This document shows, one piece after another, positions 9,002 to 16,897 of a stretch of 64,000 bases of DNA. This stretch comes from Candidatus Nanohaloarchaea archaeon. GTDB taxonomy: Archaea; Nanohalarchaeota; Nanosalinia; Nanosalinales; Nanosalinaceae. The notes below the pieces were generated by a model that saw only the letters and a program-made list of their open reading frames with translations, searched no databases and was not told the DNA's origin. The DNA is taken from assembly GCA_014297435.1 (NCBI GenBank), contig JACOQA010000001.1, positions 62,001 through 126,000 of the forward strand, in the 5' to 3' direction. Each line of letters begins with the position of its first letter. The stretch's first letter is position 1. Made by a program: the position numbers and the translations under genes.

Positions 9002-9676
9002 TCACCTGAAGCTTATCCGGATATTTGTATTTTTACGTCTGAGTTTTTCGCCTGAAGGCAGCTCTACTCTCTCGTCGCCCTCTTCCCAGACTGTGCCTTG
9101 GTTTGCTATTCTTATTGTGGCTTCGCCGGCTGAAAAGCTCTGTCCTTGAGAGGTAATATTTACTTTTTCTAGAACTGTAGAGGTTGTTGTTTCAGCCTTC
9201 AGATTTCTGAATTCGATTCTATACTCCATTACAGCGCTTCCAGGACCTCCTGCAGGTTTCACTCCTATAACGCCTGGTCTTTCGTTCCCTTTCAAACCAA
9301 ATGGTCCTGAGCCAAAGCTGAGTCCTTGAAGGCTCTTGCCTTGAATTAAAGTCCAGGTATCAAGTGCGTAAGGCGGGTTATCGGCGTTAGTAGTGATCTG
9401 GATGAAGTTTTCTGATTCGTTTATTGAAATTCTGAAATTCCTAGAGTTAGAGACTGATTCGCCCAAAGTCAATACCTCTGCTGTGCCTGTACCTTCATCA
9501 CTTACTCTGTTAATCTCGCGGTACAGGTCTACTATTTCATTCTCCACGTTATTGAGTTCCGATTCGCTCTGTGATTTCTCAAGGAGTGGTGTGCCCCAAA
9601 CATACGCGGATGCAACTGAGCCTATAACCACAGAAGTTATCAGGACTGCAGTGACTGCTTGGGTCTGTCCCTTCAT
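9002..9676 (-). CDS. Prepilin-like protein
   Basis: A 224-residue protein beginning MKGQTQAVTAV with a single N-terminal hydrophobic helix, i.e. a class III signal with processing expected after Lys-Gly. The rest is predicted extracellular; it begins with an acidic helical stretch and continues beta-rich with Gly-rich turns. It may have its own promoter: a TTTATAT box (9701-9707 on the complement) lies about 28 bases before the ATG, which would give a leaderless mRNA. The next gene starts a few bases after its stop, with the Shine-Dalgarno inside this gene's 3' end. Minor pilin role inferred. Confidence 0.72.
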   Translation of the reverse strand: MKGQTQAVTAVLITSVVIGSVASAYVWGTPLLEKSQSESELNNVENEIVDLYREINRVSDEGTGTAEVLTLGESVSNSRNFRISINESENFIQITTNADNPPYALDTWTLIQGKSLQGLSFGSGPFGLKGNERPGVIGVKPAGGPGSAVMEYRIEFRNLKAETTTSTVLEKVNITSQGQSFSAGEATIRIANQGTVWEEGDERVELPSGEKLRRKNTNIRISFR

Positions 9677-9728
9677 AACTTAATATGCTAAGAAGTTAGA
9701 ATATAAAGGAAAGGGAGTTAGGACCTGT

Positions 9729-10292
9729 CTAGCAGGTCGTTGATCCGGAGCTCTGAGGCGAGCAAGTATGCTCCCAAGTGAATCCGCTGACATCGTCATA
9801 GTTGATTTGGACTGTCAGCTGGCTTGTTGGCTTCGGGAATTTGAAACCTGTGTCACAAGTGTAGGTTTCTGATTCGTTCAGCACACCATTAGTCAGGTCA
9901 TCTGAGCCCATTTGGAAACACTCAGTATCTGTTGTATCTCCTGCCGCCCAGAACTGGCTGTAACCTGAGTCGTCCCGTATCACATCCCATGGTAAGGCGC
10001 TTTGTTCTCCTTCCGGTATCGCGTATAATGAAACTTCTTGTGAAAGGTTAACAGCTCTTGAACCAGTGTTAGCTATGTTTATCTTGATACTTTGGTCGTC
10101 CGAGTCTTCATAAACGGATCTGTATGTCAGACCGGTGTTGCTGGCCTTTTGTCTGGCCTCTAACTGCTGGACGTTGTCTTGTCCCTGTCCTGCAAGTTGT
10201 TGGTAGAGTCCCCACGCTGAGGCTACTGCGCCTACGGTGATTAAAAGTAATAGTACAACTGCGATTACGGGTGTAATACCTTTTCGTTTCAT
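9729..10292 (-). CDS. Archaeal type IV pilin
   Basis: A 187-residue pilin with the N-terminal pattern of archaeal type IV pilins (Pilin_N/DUF1628 type): MKRKGITPVIAVVLLLLI. Arg-Lys-Gly precedes a long hydrophobic helix that forms the pilus core. The mature domain contains four Cys (around Cys125, Cys145 and a C-terminal pair), which could form disulfides outside the cell. A TATA-like box (TATTTAAA on the complement at 10331-10338) and an AGAGGAT Shine-Dalgarno lie upstream, so the gene probably has its own strong promoter within the locus, as expected for a major pilin. Confidence 0.85.
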   Translation of the reverse strand: MKRKGITPVIAVVLLLLITVGAVASAWGLYQQLAGQGQDNVQQLEARQKASNTGLTYRSVYEDSDDQSIKINIANTGSRAVNLSQEVSLYAIPEGEQSALPWDVIRDDSGYSQFWAAGDTTDTECFQMGSDDLTNGVLNESETYTCDTGFKFPKPTSQLTVQINYDDVSGFTWEHTCSPQSSGSTTC

Positions 10293-10340
10293 GATTATTA
10301 TCCTCTTGTCATGAGTTTATGATTAAACTGTTTAAATAAT

Positions 10341-10838
10341 TCAGCAGAAGTTCCCTCCTGAATTGAAGCAGTTCATGGTATCGGACGTTTCATATGTCCC
10401 TGTGATTCTAACAAGTTTAGAGTTTCCATTTGAGGGGAATGGTTCTGTGGTGTTGATCGGAATCATGTTCTTTGGATCTATGTAGACCTGCCCGCTTTTA
10501 GAGTTGAGAAATTCCCATGAGGTAGAATCATCTGACAGAGGTCTTCCCTCAATATAGATGTTCCATAGCCTGTCTCCATTAGGTTGCTGTATTTCTAAAC
10601 TTCTTTCTCCTGTATTTCTTACATTAATAATTATATGTCCTTGAGAGCCTTTGTAGCCGTTCTCTATGTTCATAGAGGATTGGATCTGTCTGCGATCTTC
10701 TGATACCTTGTCTTGTGAATTCTGCTGAACGTTCTCCTGAATGCTCTGTAGAAACACGAAAGCTGAACCTGTAGCTGCAACGCTTATTCCTAGAAGCAGA
10801 ACTGCTCCAATAACAGGGGTTAGTCCTTTTCTATTCAT
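10341..10838 (-). CDS. Archaeal type IV pilin
   Basis: A 165-residue pilin paralogous at its N-terminus to the gene downstream: MNRKGLTPVIGAVLLL, the same Arg-Lys-Gly plus hydrophobic helix. The mature region has a Gln-rich linker (QENVQQNSQ) and a beta-rich domain with two C-terminal cysteines. Its start overlaps the end of the coiled-coil gene by eight bases, so it is likely translated from the operon mRNA. With the 9729-10292 gene it makes a pair of candidate structural pilins next to the assembly ATPase. Confidence 0.83.
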   Translation of the reverse strand: MNRKGLTPVIGAVLLLGISVAATGSAFVFLQSIQENVQQNSQDKVSEDRRQIQSSMNIENGYKGSQGHIIINVRNTGERSLEIQQPNGDRLWNIYIEGRPLSDDSTSWEFLNSKSGQVYIDPKNMIPINTTEPFPSNGNSKLVRITGTYETSDTMNCFNSGGNFC

Positions 10839-11550
10839 CGTTCATTTTGTCAAACTTCTTTCTGAGCTTCCTGATGTTGTCGTTGTTCGAGCCTGAACCC
10901 CTAGAGTTCTGGTTGTTCTGTCTCTGGTTCTGCTGTCGGGAATTCTGATTCTGTTGACCTCTACCTCTCTTCTGTCTTCCTTGACCTCCCTGTTGGTTAC
11001 CTTGATTTCTGTTGACGTTCAGGTCGGGTCCTGAAGATTTGGATCTCTGCTCGTTACCGCCCATCATATTCCCTTTGTTCTTTGAGGTATAGGATCTCTT
11101 GATGCTCTTATTCAATTCTTCTAGGTTAGTAATAACCTGTTCGTTCGACTGTTTGATATCGTCTGCAACACCCTGCATTTCGTTGCCTACCGCCTCAGCA
11201 ACTCTGTTATGTACGTCGTTGATTACTTCTCCTTCTAGATCGGTTTCTGAGGCTTCGTTAAGAAGATCCATGAAAGAATTCATGTTTTCCACCACTTCCT
11301 CCATTCGGTGGGTGAGGTCTTCTACGGAGTTCTTTAGTTCGTGTGTGGACTCGGTCATGTCGTTGACGATCTTCTGGTTTGATTTCATGATATCGAGAAC
11401 GTCTCTTACCAGTTCGTCGTTTCTTCCTCCCTGAGTCTTCTGGGCTTCCATCTCATCGATTCTTCTTTCTAGCTTTCTGATAGGTCCTACGGGAACGACC
11501 TCATAATCGTCCTCTTCTCCTCCACCAAGTTCCACTTCATCATTTGACAT
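10831..11550 (-). CDS. Coiled-coil protein with Gln/Asn-rich tail, pilus locus leader gene
   Basis: First gene of the leftward pilus operon, 239 residues, no family recognised. Residues about 20-150 are heptad-like and rich in Glu, Asn and Met, consistent with a coiled coil (repeated ELVRDVLDIM, ELKNSVEDL, EVVENMNSFM segments). Residues about 165-225 are low-complexity Gln/Asn/Arg/Gly, followed by a short basic helix. No signal peptide or membrane segment is seen, so it is probably cytoplasmic. Coiled-coil FlaC/D/E proteins accompany archaellum ATPases, but I see no sequence match to them; an assembly accessory role is speculation from position. Confidence 0.6.
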   Translation of the reverse strand: MSNDEVELGGGEEDDYEVVPVGPIRKLERRIDEMEAQKTQGGRNDELVRDVLDIMKSNQKIVNDMTESTHELKNSVEDLTHRMEEVVENMNSFMDLLNEASETDLEGEVINDVHNRVAEAVGNEMQGVADDIKQSNEQVITNLEELNKSIKRSYTSKNKGNMMGGNEQRSKSSGPDLNVNRNQGNQQGGQGRQKRGRGQQNQNSRQQNQRQNNQNSRGSGSNNDNIRKLRKKFDKMNDE

Positions 11551-11593
11551 GCTCTATAATCCTCCGTTATACACCAAAAACTTCCCCGAGCCC

Positions 11594-11604
11594 GTATTTA
11601 TAAC
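11594..11604 (-). promoter_or_regulatory. Promoter (BRE/TATA) of the pilus operon
   Basis: On the complement the sequence reads GGTTATAAATAC, a strong archaeal TATA box with a purine-rich BRE-like flank. Transcription would start about 25 bases downstream, leaving a leader of about 20 bases before the ATG at 11550. That leader carries a GGAGG Shine-Dalgarno about ten bases before the start codon. This is the only strong promoter seen for the first gene of the locus. Confidence 0.6.
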
Positions 11605-11804
11605 CTGTCCAAAATCAACGAGAAAAGTTGCAAATTTTGAGTAAAAACAATATTTAGTAGGTTAGAATAAGTCCTAACAGCTTATTTGGGTAATTTAGTG
11701 GAGATTCAGAAAAGTGTGAAGTTATCTGTTTCTCAGAAATCAGTTGGTTGAACGTAGGTTAAACTTCTCAATTGGGAAAAAGAATGAATGGAGGAGGGAG
11801 TTTT

Positions 11805-13475
11805 TCACATCATTCCGCCCATTCCTCCCATACCTCCGCCAGGCATTCCGCCTCCAGGACCTCCGGGCGGTCCGCCGGCTTCGTCGTCTCCGCCCATTCC
11901 GGAAGCAGAGATGACATCGTCTATACGGAGAATCATTTCTGATGCTTCTGAAGCGCTCTGAACTGCCTGTGTCTTCGTCTGCTTAGGCTCTACAACGCCT
12001 TGGTCAAACAGCTTCTGGGATTCGCCTGACGTAACATCGATTCCTGCCCAGGTCTCTCCAGCATCATGCTTGTTTCTCAGGTCGACAAGTGTGTCTATTG
12101 GATCGTAACCTGCATTTTCGGCAAGAGTTCTTGGAATTACTTCCATCGCATCTGCAAATGCGTTTATAGCTAGCTGTTCTCTTCCTCCTACTGAGTCTGC
12201 GTAGTCACGAAGTTCCTTTGCAAGTTCAACTTCTGTGGCTCCGCCGCCTCCGACAACTCTTCCGTTTCTAAGTGCGGAGGATACGCCGCCAATCGCATCT
12301 TCCATAGCTCTCTCGATTTCGTCGACAACGTGTTCTGTTCCGCCTCTGATAAGCAGTGATACGGATTTAGCTTCCGGACAGTCGTTGATAAACGTCATGG
12401 CGTCGCCGCCGATACGTTTTTGTTCGACTGTTCCTGCTTTACCTAGATCGCTTTCCTCGATATCTTCGATAGAGGTGACTATGTTTGCGTTGGTTGCCTT
12501 TGCCAGTTTATCCATGTCTGTCGAGCTGACTCGTCTTACGGCAAGGATTCCTTTCTTAGCTAGGTAGTGCTGTGCTATGTCGTCGATTCCTTTCTGGCAG
12601 AGTACGACATTTGCTCCAGATTCTGCGATTGAATTGACCATATCTTTCAACTGGTCTTCTTCCTGTTCGACAAAACTCTGCATCTGTGAAGGATCTGAGA
12701 TGTTGATCTCGGCGTCAGTTTCTGTCTCCTTGACTTCAATTGCGGAGTCTAGGAGCGCAATTTTTGCATCAGAGATGCTATCGGGCATTCCAGAGTGGGT
12801 TTTCTCCTTGTCTAGAATGACTCCTTCTACGAGTTCTGTCTCTTCGATTGAGCCACCTTGGCTCTTCTCTACTTTGATCATGTCTCTGTCAATAACGAAA
12901 CCGTCATCTGTTTCCTCTGCAACATCTTTAACTGCGTCAACAGCTAACTCTCCGAGGTATTCTCGGGAGGCTTCGGCGCTTTTGCCTGTCATCGCAGTCA
13001 TAGCGACCTTTCTCAAGGTTTCGTTATCGCTTAGTTCTACTTCTTCTGCTATATCGTCTAGTACCTGTGTGGATCTCTGCCGAGCCATCCTGTATCCTTT
13101 CGTTATTACGGTTGGATGGATTTCTTGGTCGAGAAGTTCTTCAGCTTGTTTGAGGAGTTCTCCGGCCAGAACTACGGCGGTTGTGGTTCCGTCTCCAACT
13201 TCTTCTTCCTGTGTCTGTGCTACCTCCACCATCATCTTGGCTGCGGGATGGTCGAGATCCATCTCTTCAAGTATTGTTACGCCGTCGTTTGTCACTACTA
13301 GGTCTCCTACGGAATCGACCATCATCTTGTCCATCCCTTTCGGTCCTAGCGTGGTTCTCACGGCTTTTGAAACACTTTTACATGCTGCAATATTGTTTTC
13401 TTGAGCATCTTCTCCTGTTGTTCTTTCCGCGTCTTCAGACATTATGAAAACTGGTTGTCCGCCTAGTCCTGGCAT
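11805..13475 (-). CDS. thsA: Thermosome (group II chaperonin) subunit
   Basis: ATP-dependent protein-folding chaperonin, 556 residues. Group II signatures are clear: [12 protein letters not shown] near residues 41-52, VTNDGVTIL shortly after, [15 protein letters not shown] near residue 97, and an ATP-site segment near the C-terminus. It ends in the Gly-Gly-Met-rich tail typical of haloarchaeal and other group II chaperonins. The start [11 protein letters not shown] fits the family pattern of a GGQP segment before the first helix. An AGGTGAT Shine-Dalgarno (complement of 13485-13491) and a TTTAAAAT box (13514-13521) lie upstream, so it is probably transcribed alone. Only one thermosome gene is present in the window. 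Confidence 0.97.
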   Translation of the reverse strand: MPGLGGQPVFIMSEDAERTTGEDAQENNIAACKSVSKAVRTTLGPKGMDKMMVDSVGDLVVTNDGVTILEEMDLDHPAAKMMVEVAQTQEEEVGDGTTTAVVLAGELLKQAEELLDQEIHPTVITKGYRMARQRSTQVLDDIAEEVELSDNETLRKVAMTAMTGKSAEASREYLGELAVDAVKDVAEETDDGFVIDRDMIKVEKSQGGSIEETELVEGVILDKEKTHSGMPDSISDAKIALLDSAIEVKETETDAEINISDPSQMQSFVEQEEDQLKDMVNSIAESGANVVLCQKGIDDIAQHYLAKKGILAVRRVSSTDMDKLAKATNANIVTSIEDIEESDLGKAGTVEQKRIGGDAMTFINDCPEAKSVSLLIRGGTEHVVDEIERAMEDAIGGVSSALRNGRVVGGGGATEVELAKELRDYADSVGGREQLAINAFADAMEVIPRTLAENAGYDPIDTLVDLRNKHDAGETWAGIDVTSGESQKLFDQGVVEPKQTKTQAVQSASEASEMILRIDDVISASGMGGDDEAGGPPGGPGGGMPGGGMGGMGGMM

Positions 13476-13742
13476 AGAAGTTTAATCACCTATTTTTGTT
13501 GATGTATGTTAAAATTTTAAAGATATCTCTAGTTTCAGATTCTAAACTATTCTAGAGATCTATTTTGAAATTTGGTGGTCGGTGATGAAAGGGTTTGATC
13601 TCCTGAAGTTGAAGCTGATCAAGTAATCATTGAATTGCTCAAAGTCCTCAAAGTAATAATATTCTATATAGAAGTTTCTGATCGTTAGAGCTGGACTTAA
13701 CGCAAAATATCCTTGCCAAATATTTCTTCTTTATTCCAGGAA
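13476..13742. promoter_or_regulatory. Intergenic region upstream of the thermosome gene
   Basis: This 267-base AT-rich gap separates the thermosome gene from the 3' end of gatE. Its left edge holds the thermosome promoter: a TTTAAAAT box at 13514-13521 on the complement, then an AGGTGAT ribosome-binding site at 13485-13491. A GTGATGA box at about 13580-13586 with a CTGA 14 bases later recalls half of a box C/D RNA, but the second half is not convincing. I see no open reading frame with a good start here. Confidence 0.4.
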
Positions 13743-15599
13743 TTACTCTGTGAATTCAGTAAGCTCCTCTCTTAGTAACTCTGAGATCGTAGCCCCGTCG
13801 GCATCCACCTTCTTTTGTAGTTCTCCCATTAGAGGTCCTTGAGCGCGCATACCTTGTTCCTCCACCATCTCTTGATTATTATCAATAACCTCTCTCACAG
13901 CATCACGTATTTCTTCATCATCTGCTTTACTTTCTCTAACGTCTTCTATTATCTTGGCGGGATTGGCTTGATAATCTTCTATCATCGATTTCAGAACGTC
14001 CTCTACGTCGCCTTTTTTGATATCCTCTGATTCTAGAGCTGAGAAAAGTGCTTCATAATGTCGTTCCTCTAGTTTATCGATCTCAAATCCTTCAGATTCA
14101 ACGCCTGCCTCTATATTGGTAAATATGTTGGCAGCAAGTTTAGAGTCTATTTTGTCCTTGAAATCTTCGAACAGTGCCAGTTTTCTTGACTTCACTATCT
14201 GACTTGCGAGTTCTTCTCCTATTTCTTCTTTGTAAATCTCTCTTCTTTCTTCTAGAGTTTTGGGCAAGTTCTTGTCGATTTCTTCAACCTTTTCGTTCTC
14301 AACTTTGATTGCAGGGATATCGGTTTCCGGATACATTCTCGCTGCGCCAGGTAGAGGTCTTGAATAACTGGTGGTGAAGTCCTGTTCGGCTGCTCTAGTC
14401 TCTTCCGGTACTTCTCCGGAATAAAGCATTTCGGCACGTCTTTTGACTTCTTGAGCGGCGTTCTTCGCCTGTTCTTTAGGTGCAGCTATAATAGCAAGAA
14501 CATCCCCATCCTTTCTATTGAAAACGTCTTCTAGTTCGTTAAACTCTTTTTCCAGACCGTATCCTTCGATGTCTTCGTCTGTATGGATTATGCCTCTAGG
14601 ACCCTGATTTCTGGCGTAGTCCACAAGTTCTTTCGCTACGTATCGATCTCCAGAAATACTCTGTTTCATCTTGTCAGTCATTCCAGGCATTTTTATCGCG
14701 TAAACTGCTCCATCATTCTCTAAAACAGTTGAGACGATCTGGTTTTCTGTATCCTCAAAGATATGGGTTACATTATCTCCTACAACCTCTGCTTGCGGAA
14801 GTTCTTCCCCAAGTTCCACCAGACTTTTCTGTCGTTCAACCTCAAGTTCAATCAACTTGTCAATATTTTTGACGTCCTGGAATCCCTTTATCTCGACTCT
14901 TGAACCCTCTTCTATAGAAACGTTGACGTCCTGTCTGATTGTTCCAAGCCCTCTCCTTGCCTTTCCTGTAGAACGCAGAAGCATACCTATCTTTTCCGCA
15001 ACTTCACGAGCGTGTTCAGCATTTTTGATAGAGGCATCGGTCCCTACCTCAATCAGAGGAACTCCTAGACGGTTCAAGTCATAAACTGCCTTTTCTTGGT
15101 CTCTTTCATGTATTCCTGCTGACTCTTCCTCAAGTTCAATATCATCTATTTTTACTCTGCCTGATTCGGTCTCTAGTTCGCCGTCAAGTCCGATCATTGC
15201 AGTTCTCTGGAAACCGGAGGTGTTTGAGCCGTCGACAACTATCTTTCTCATGACTTGTATCTCGTCAGGTATATCAGCCTCAATCATTCGGGCAAAGGTT
15301 AGAGCTGTGTTGAGAGCTTCCTCATCCATAGAGTGTGGAGGTTCCTCGTCAAGTTCTACCAGGCAGTTGTTCCTCTTATAGTATTTGTAGATAAACTTGG
15401 TGGATTTCTGGGCTTCTTTCTCTGCAGCTTCATCTGATTCTCCGCTTTCACCTTTAACCGCTCTCAAACGCCTTTGCACTCTCGCATCAGCATTTTCGTC
15501 AACTAAATCCACAGGACAGCTGCAGAAAAGTTTCTCTTCTGTATTAAGCTGCTGATGGATTTCAATCCCACATTTAAACCCTAGACCTTTGTAATCCAT
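13743..15599 (-). CDS. gatE: Glu-tRNA(Gln) amidotransferase subunit E
   Basis: Archaeal-specific subunit of GatDE, which converts Glu-tRNA(Gln) to Gln-tRNA(Gln) using ammonia released by GatD. At 618 residues it has the family's full length. The N-terminal GatB/E core opens with GFKCGIEIHQQLNTEEKLFC, with a CSC that is part of the zinc-site pattern. An inserted AspRS-like domain follows (about 270-410) and the tail is a YqeY-like helical domain ending TISELLREELTEFTE. It is the last gene of the gatD operon and overlaps the preceding small gene by one base. Together with the glutamyl-tRNA synthetase at 31372 it implies indirect Gln-tRNA formation. Confidence 0.97.
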   Translation of the reverse strand: MDYKGLGFKCGIEIHQQLNTEEKLFCSCPVDLVDENADARVQRRLRAVKGESGESDEAAEKEAQKSTKFIYKYYKRNNCLVELDEEPPHSMDEEALNTALTFARMIEADIPDEIQVMRKIVVDGSNTSGFQRTAMIGLDGELETESGRVKIDDIELEEESAGIHERDQEKAVYDLNRLGVPLIEVGTDASIKNAEHAREVAEKIGMLLRSTGKARRGLGTIRQDVNVSIEEGSRVEIKGFQDVKNIDKLIELEVERQKSLVELGEELPQAEVVGDNVTHIFEDTENQIVSTVLENDGAVYAIKMPGMTDKMKQSISGDRYVAKELVDYARNQGPRGIIHTDEDIEGYGLEKEFNELEDVFNRKDGDVLAIIAAPKEQAKNAAQEVKRRAEMLYSGEVPEETRAAEQDFTTSYSRPLPGAARMYPETDIPAIKVENEKVEEIDKNLPKTLEERREIYKEEIGEELASQIVKSRKLALFEDFKDKIDSKLAANIFTNIEAGVESEGFEIDKLEERHYEALFSALESEDIKKGDVEDVLKSMIEDYQANPAKIIEDVRESKADDEEIRDAVREVIDNNQEMVEEQGMRAQGPLMGELQKKVDADGATISELLREELTEFTE

Positions 15600-16162
15600 T
15601 ATTCTATCACCTCTAAGTGCTCTTCTGCATTCTCTCTATCCTCTATTTCTTTATAAGCCATCAGAATATTGTAAGCATCGCTTACGGCTTCATGGTATTT
15701 TTCTTTGTCTGATTCAAGCAATAAGAGTTCTTTATCCACTTCAAAAACTTTTTCTTCTCTTAAATTTCCATTAAGGGCGTCCCGAATCTTATCCGCAGTC
15801 ATGAAATATTCGTCAGATATACGAGAAGCGATTTCAGCAGTTCTCTCGGCTTCATCCTCGTTCTCAAAAAAGTAAAGGTTTCTGTCTTGATACCATCCTT
15901 TTTTCTCGACTTCGAGGTGTTTAAGGGCTTCTTCAGCCGTAAAGGCAGCTATATCATCTAGAGTGTTGATTACTACTTCCTGATCTGAGACTGAATAGAG
16001 CTCTTCTGAAGATGAGGTATTTATGGCGTCGGTGTTGACCTCATCATCAAGCTCTCTTCTTGCTCTATCCACGACTTCTTTAGGTTCTGTATCGTGTTCT
16101 GAGACGTCAAGTTTTCTGCTCTTTATCCCTGTCAGGGACATGTCAACTTTAGCTTTCGACAA
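15599..16162 (-). CDS. Conserved-context protein of unknown function in the gatDE operon
   Basis: A 187-residue acidic protein without signal peptide or membrane helix. I do not recognise a family. The N-terminal half looks alpha/beta, with strand-like segments around residues 55-70 (YSVSDQEVVINTL) and WYQDRNLYFFE, and the C-terminal half is helical. It is sandwiched between the kinase-like gene (14-base overlap) and gatE (one-base overlap), so it is almost certainly translated in coordination with them. A link to tRNA or nucleic-acid metabolism is guesswork from neighbours. Confidence 0.6.
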   Translation of the reverse strand: MSKAKVDMSLTGIKSRKLDVSEHDTEPKEVVDRARRELDDEVNTDAINTSSSEELYSVSDQEVVINTLDDIAAFTAEEALKHLEVEKKGWYQDRNLYFFENEDEAERTAEIASRISDEYFMTADKIRDALNGNLREEKVFEVDKELLLLESDKEKYHEAVSDAYNILMAYKEIEDRENAEEHLEVIE

Positions 16163-16691
16163 TGTTTTTCACCTTTAATTCCAGTTCTTCTAGACTTATT
16201 CCGTCGTTTTTAATTATTATATCGCTTAAAGCCATAAGTTTTCCTACGCCGTTCTCTATCTCTCTAATGTCGCGCTCTTCGAAGTCATCTCCTTTCTTGT
16301 CTTCTTCTCTCTGCCTCTCCTCACGCCTTTCTTTCCTTGTTTTGCGTGGCGCCCAGGTCGCGACCATCTTTATTTCGGATTCTAACTCGTTCTCGAATCT
16401 TTGTTTTTCGTTCCAACCTCTCATTCCGGTGATAACTATTTTTCCCTGCTCTTCAATCATCTCTTCGAGATAAGGAATCGATAGCTGGGCTATCGCATCT
16501 CCGCCATGCTCATCCCTCATTTCGTTGACGAACTCTCCTGTCTTCTCAGTAGGAATATTTCTTTTATTCATCTCGATCCTGACAACTTCGCCCATATCAA
16601 GGACTGTAAAATCAAGTTGTTCCTTCATTATGTCGGCTACGGTTGTTTTTCCGGATAAGGGCATCCCTGTTACTCCGTATATCTCTGTCAT
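16149..16691 (-). CDS. UPF0200-type P-loop nucleotide kinase-like protein
   Basis: A 180-residue P-loop protein resembling archaeal UPF0200, related to dephospho-CoA/adenylate kinase folds. Walker A is GMPLSGKTT at residues 9-17. A DMGEVVRIEM segment and the substrate-lid motif ITGMRGWNE (near residue 90) followed by a basic lid rich in Arg/Lys/Glu match that family. The C-terminus has SDIIIKNDG, the conserved second strand of dephospho-CoA kinase-like enzymes. The substrate of the family is not established. It overlaps both neighbours in the gatD-gatE operon. Confidence 0.78.
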   Translation of the reverse strand: MTEIYGVTGMPLSGKTTVADIMKEQLDFTVLDMGEVVRIEMNKRNIPTEKTGEFVNEMRDEHGGDAIAQLSIPYLEEMIEEQGKIVITGMRGWNEKQRFENELESEIKMVATWAPRKTRKERREERQREEDKKGDDFEERDIREIENGVGKLMALSDIIIKNDGISLEELELKVKNIVES

Positions 16692-16897
16692 TCTGCTATC
16701 AGCTCGTCTATTTCATCTCTGATGTCTTTGCAGTAATTGAAAAAATCATCTTCATCATCTACTTTTTCAGGATAGGACTCAAGTTCCCATGGTTCGATTT
16801 CCGGGTAAATATTTCTTTTCTCCTTCAATGTATCGATGTAGAGGTTGGCGAACTCGTAGACTTGGTGCCCCCAGTCGCCCTTTGGTAGTTTAACCAT
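16688..16897 (-). CDS. Small acidic protein, unknown
   Basis: A 69-residue acidic protein (KGDWGHQVYEFANLY near the start, then a Glu/Asp-rich helix). No motif recognised. Four-base overlap with the kinase-like gene downstream and eight-base overlap with gatD upstream make it a real member of the operon rather than a chance frame. It is short enough to be a helical partner protein, but nothing in the sequence assigns a role. Confidence 0.55.
   Translation of the reverse strand: MVKLPKGDWGHQVYEFANLYIDTLKEKRNIYPEIEPWELESYPEKVDDEDDFFNYCKDIRDEIDELIAE

Noticed and set aside
12577-13404. Long rightward frame (275 codons) opposite the thermosome gene
   Set aside because: It is antisense to a well-conserved gene, is Ser/Thr/Ile-rich unlike the acidic proteome, and is explained by the codon bias of the thermosome.
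13580-13640. GTGATGA followed by CTGA, resembling a box C/D guide RNA
   Set aside because: The C' box is degenerate (TGATCA) and no proper D box follows at the expected distance; it could be chance.
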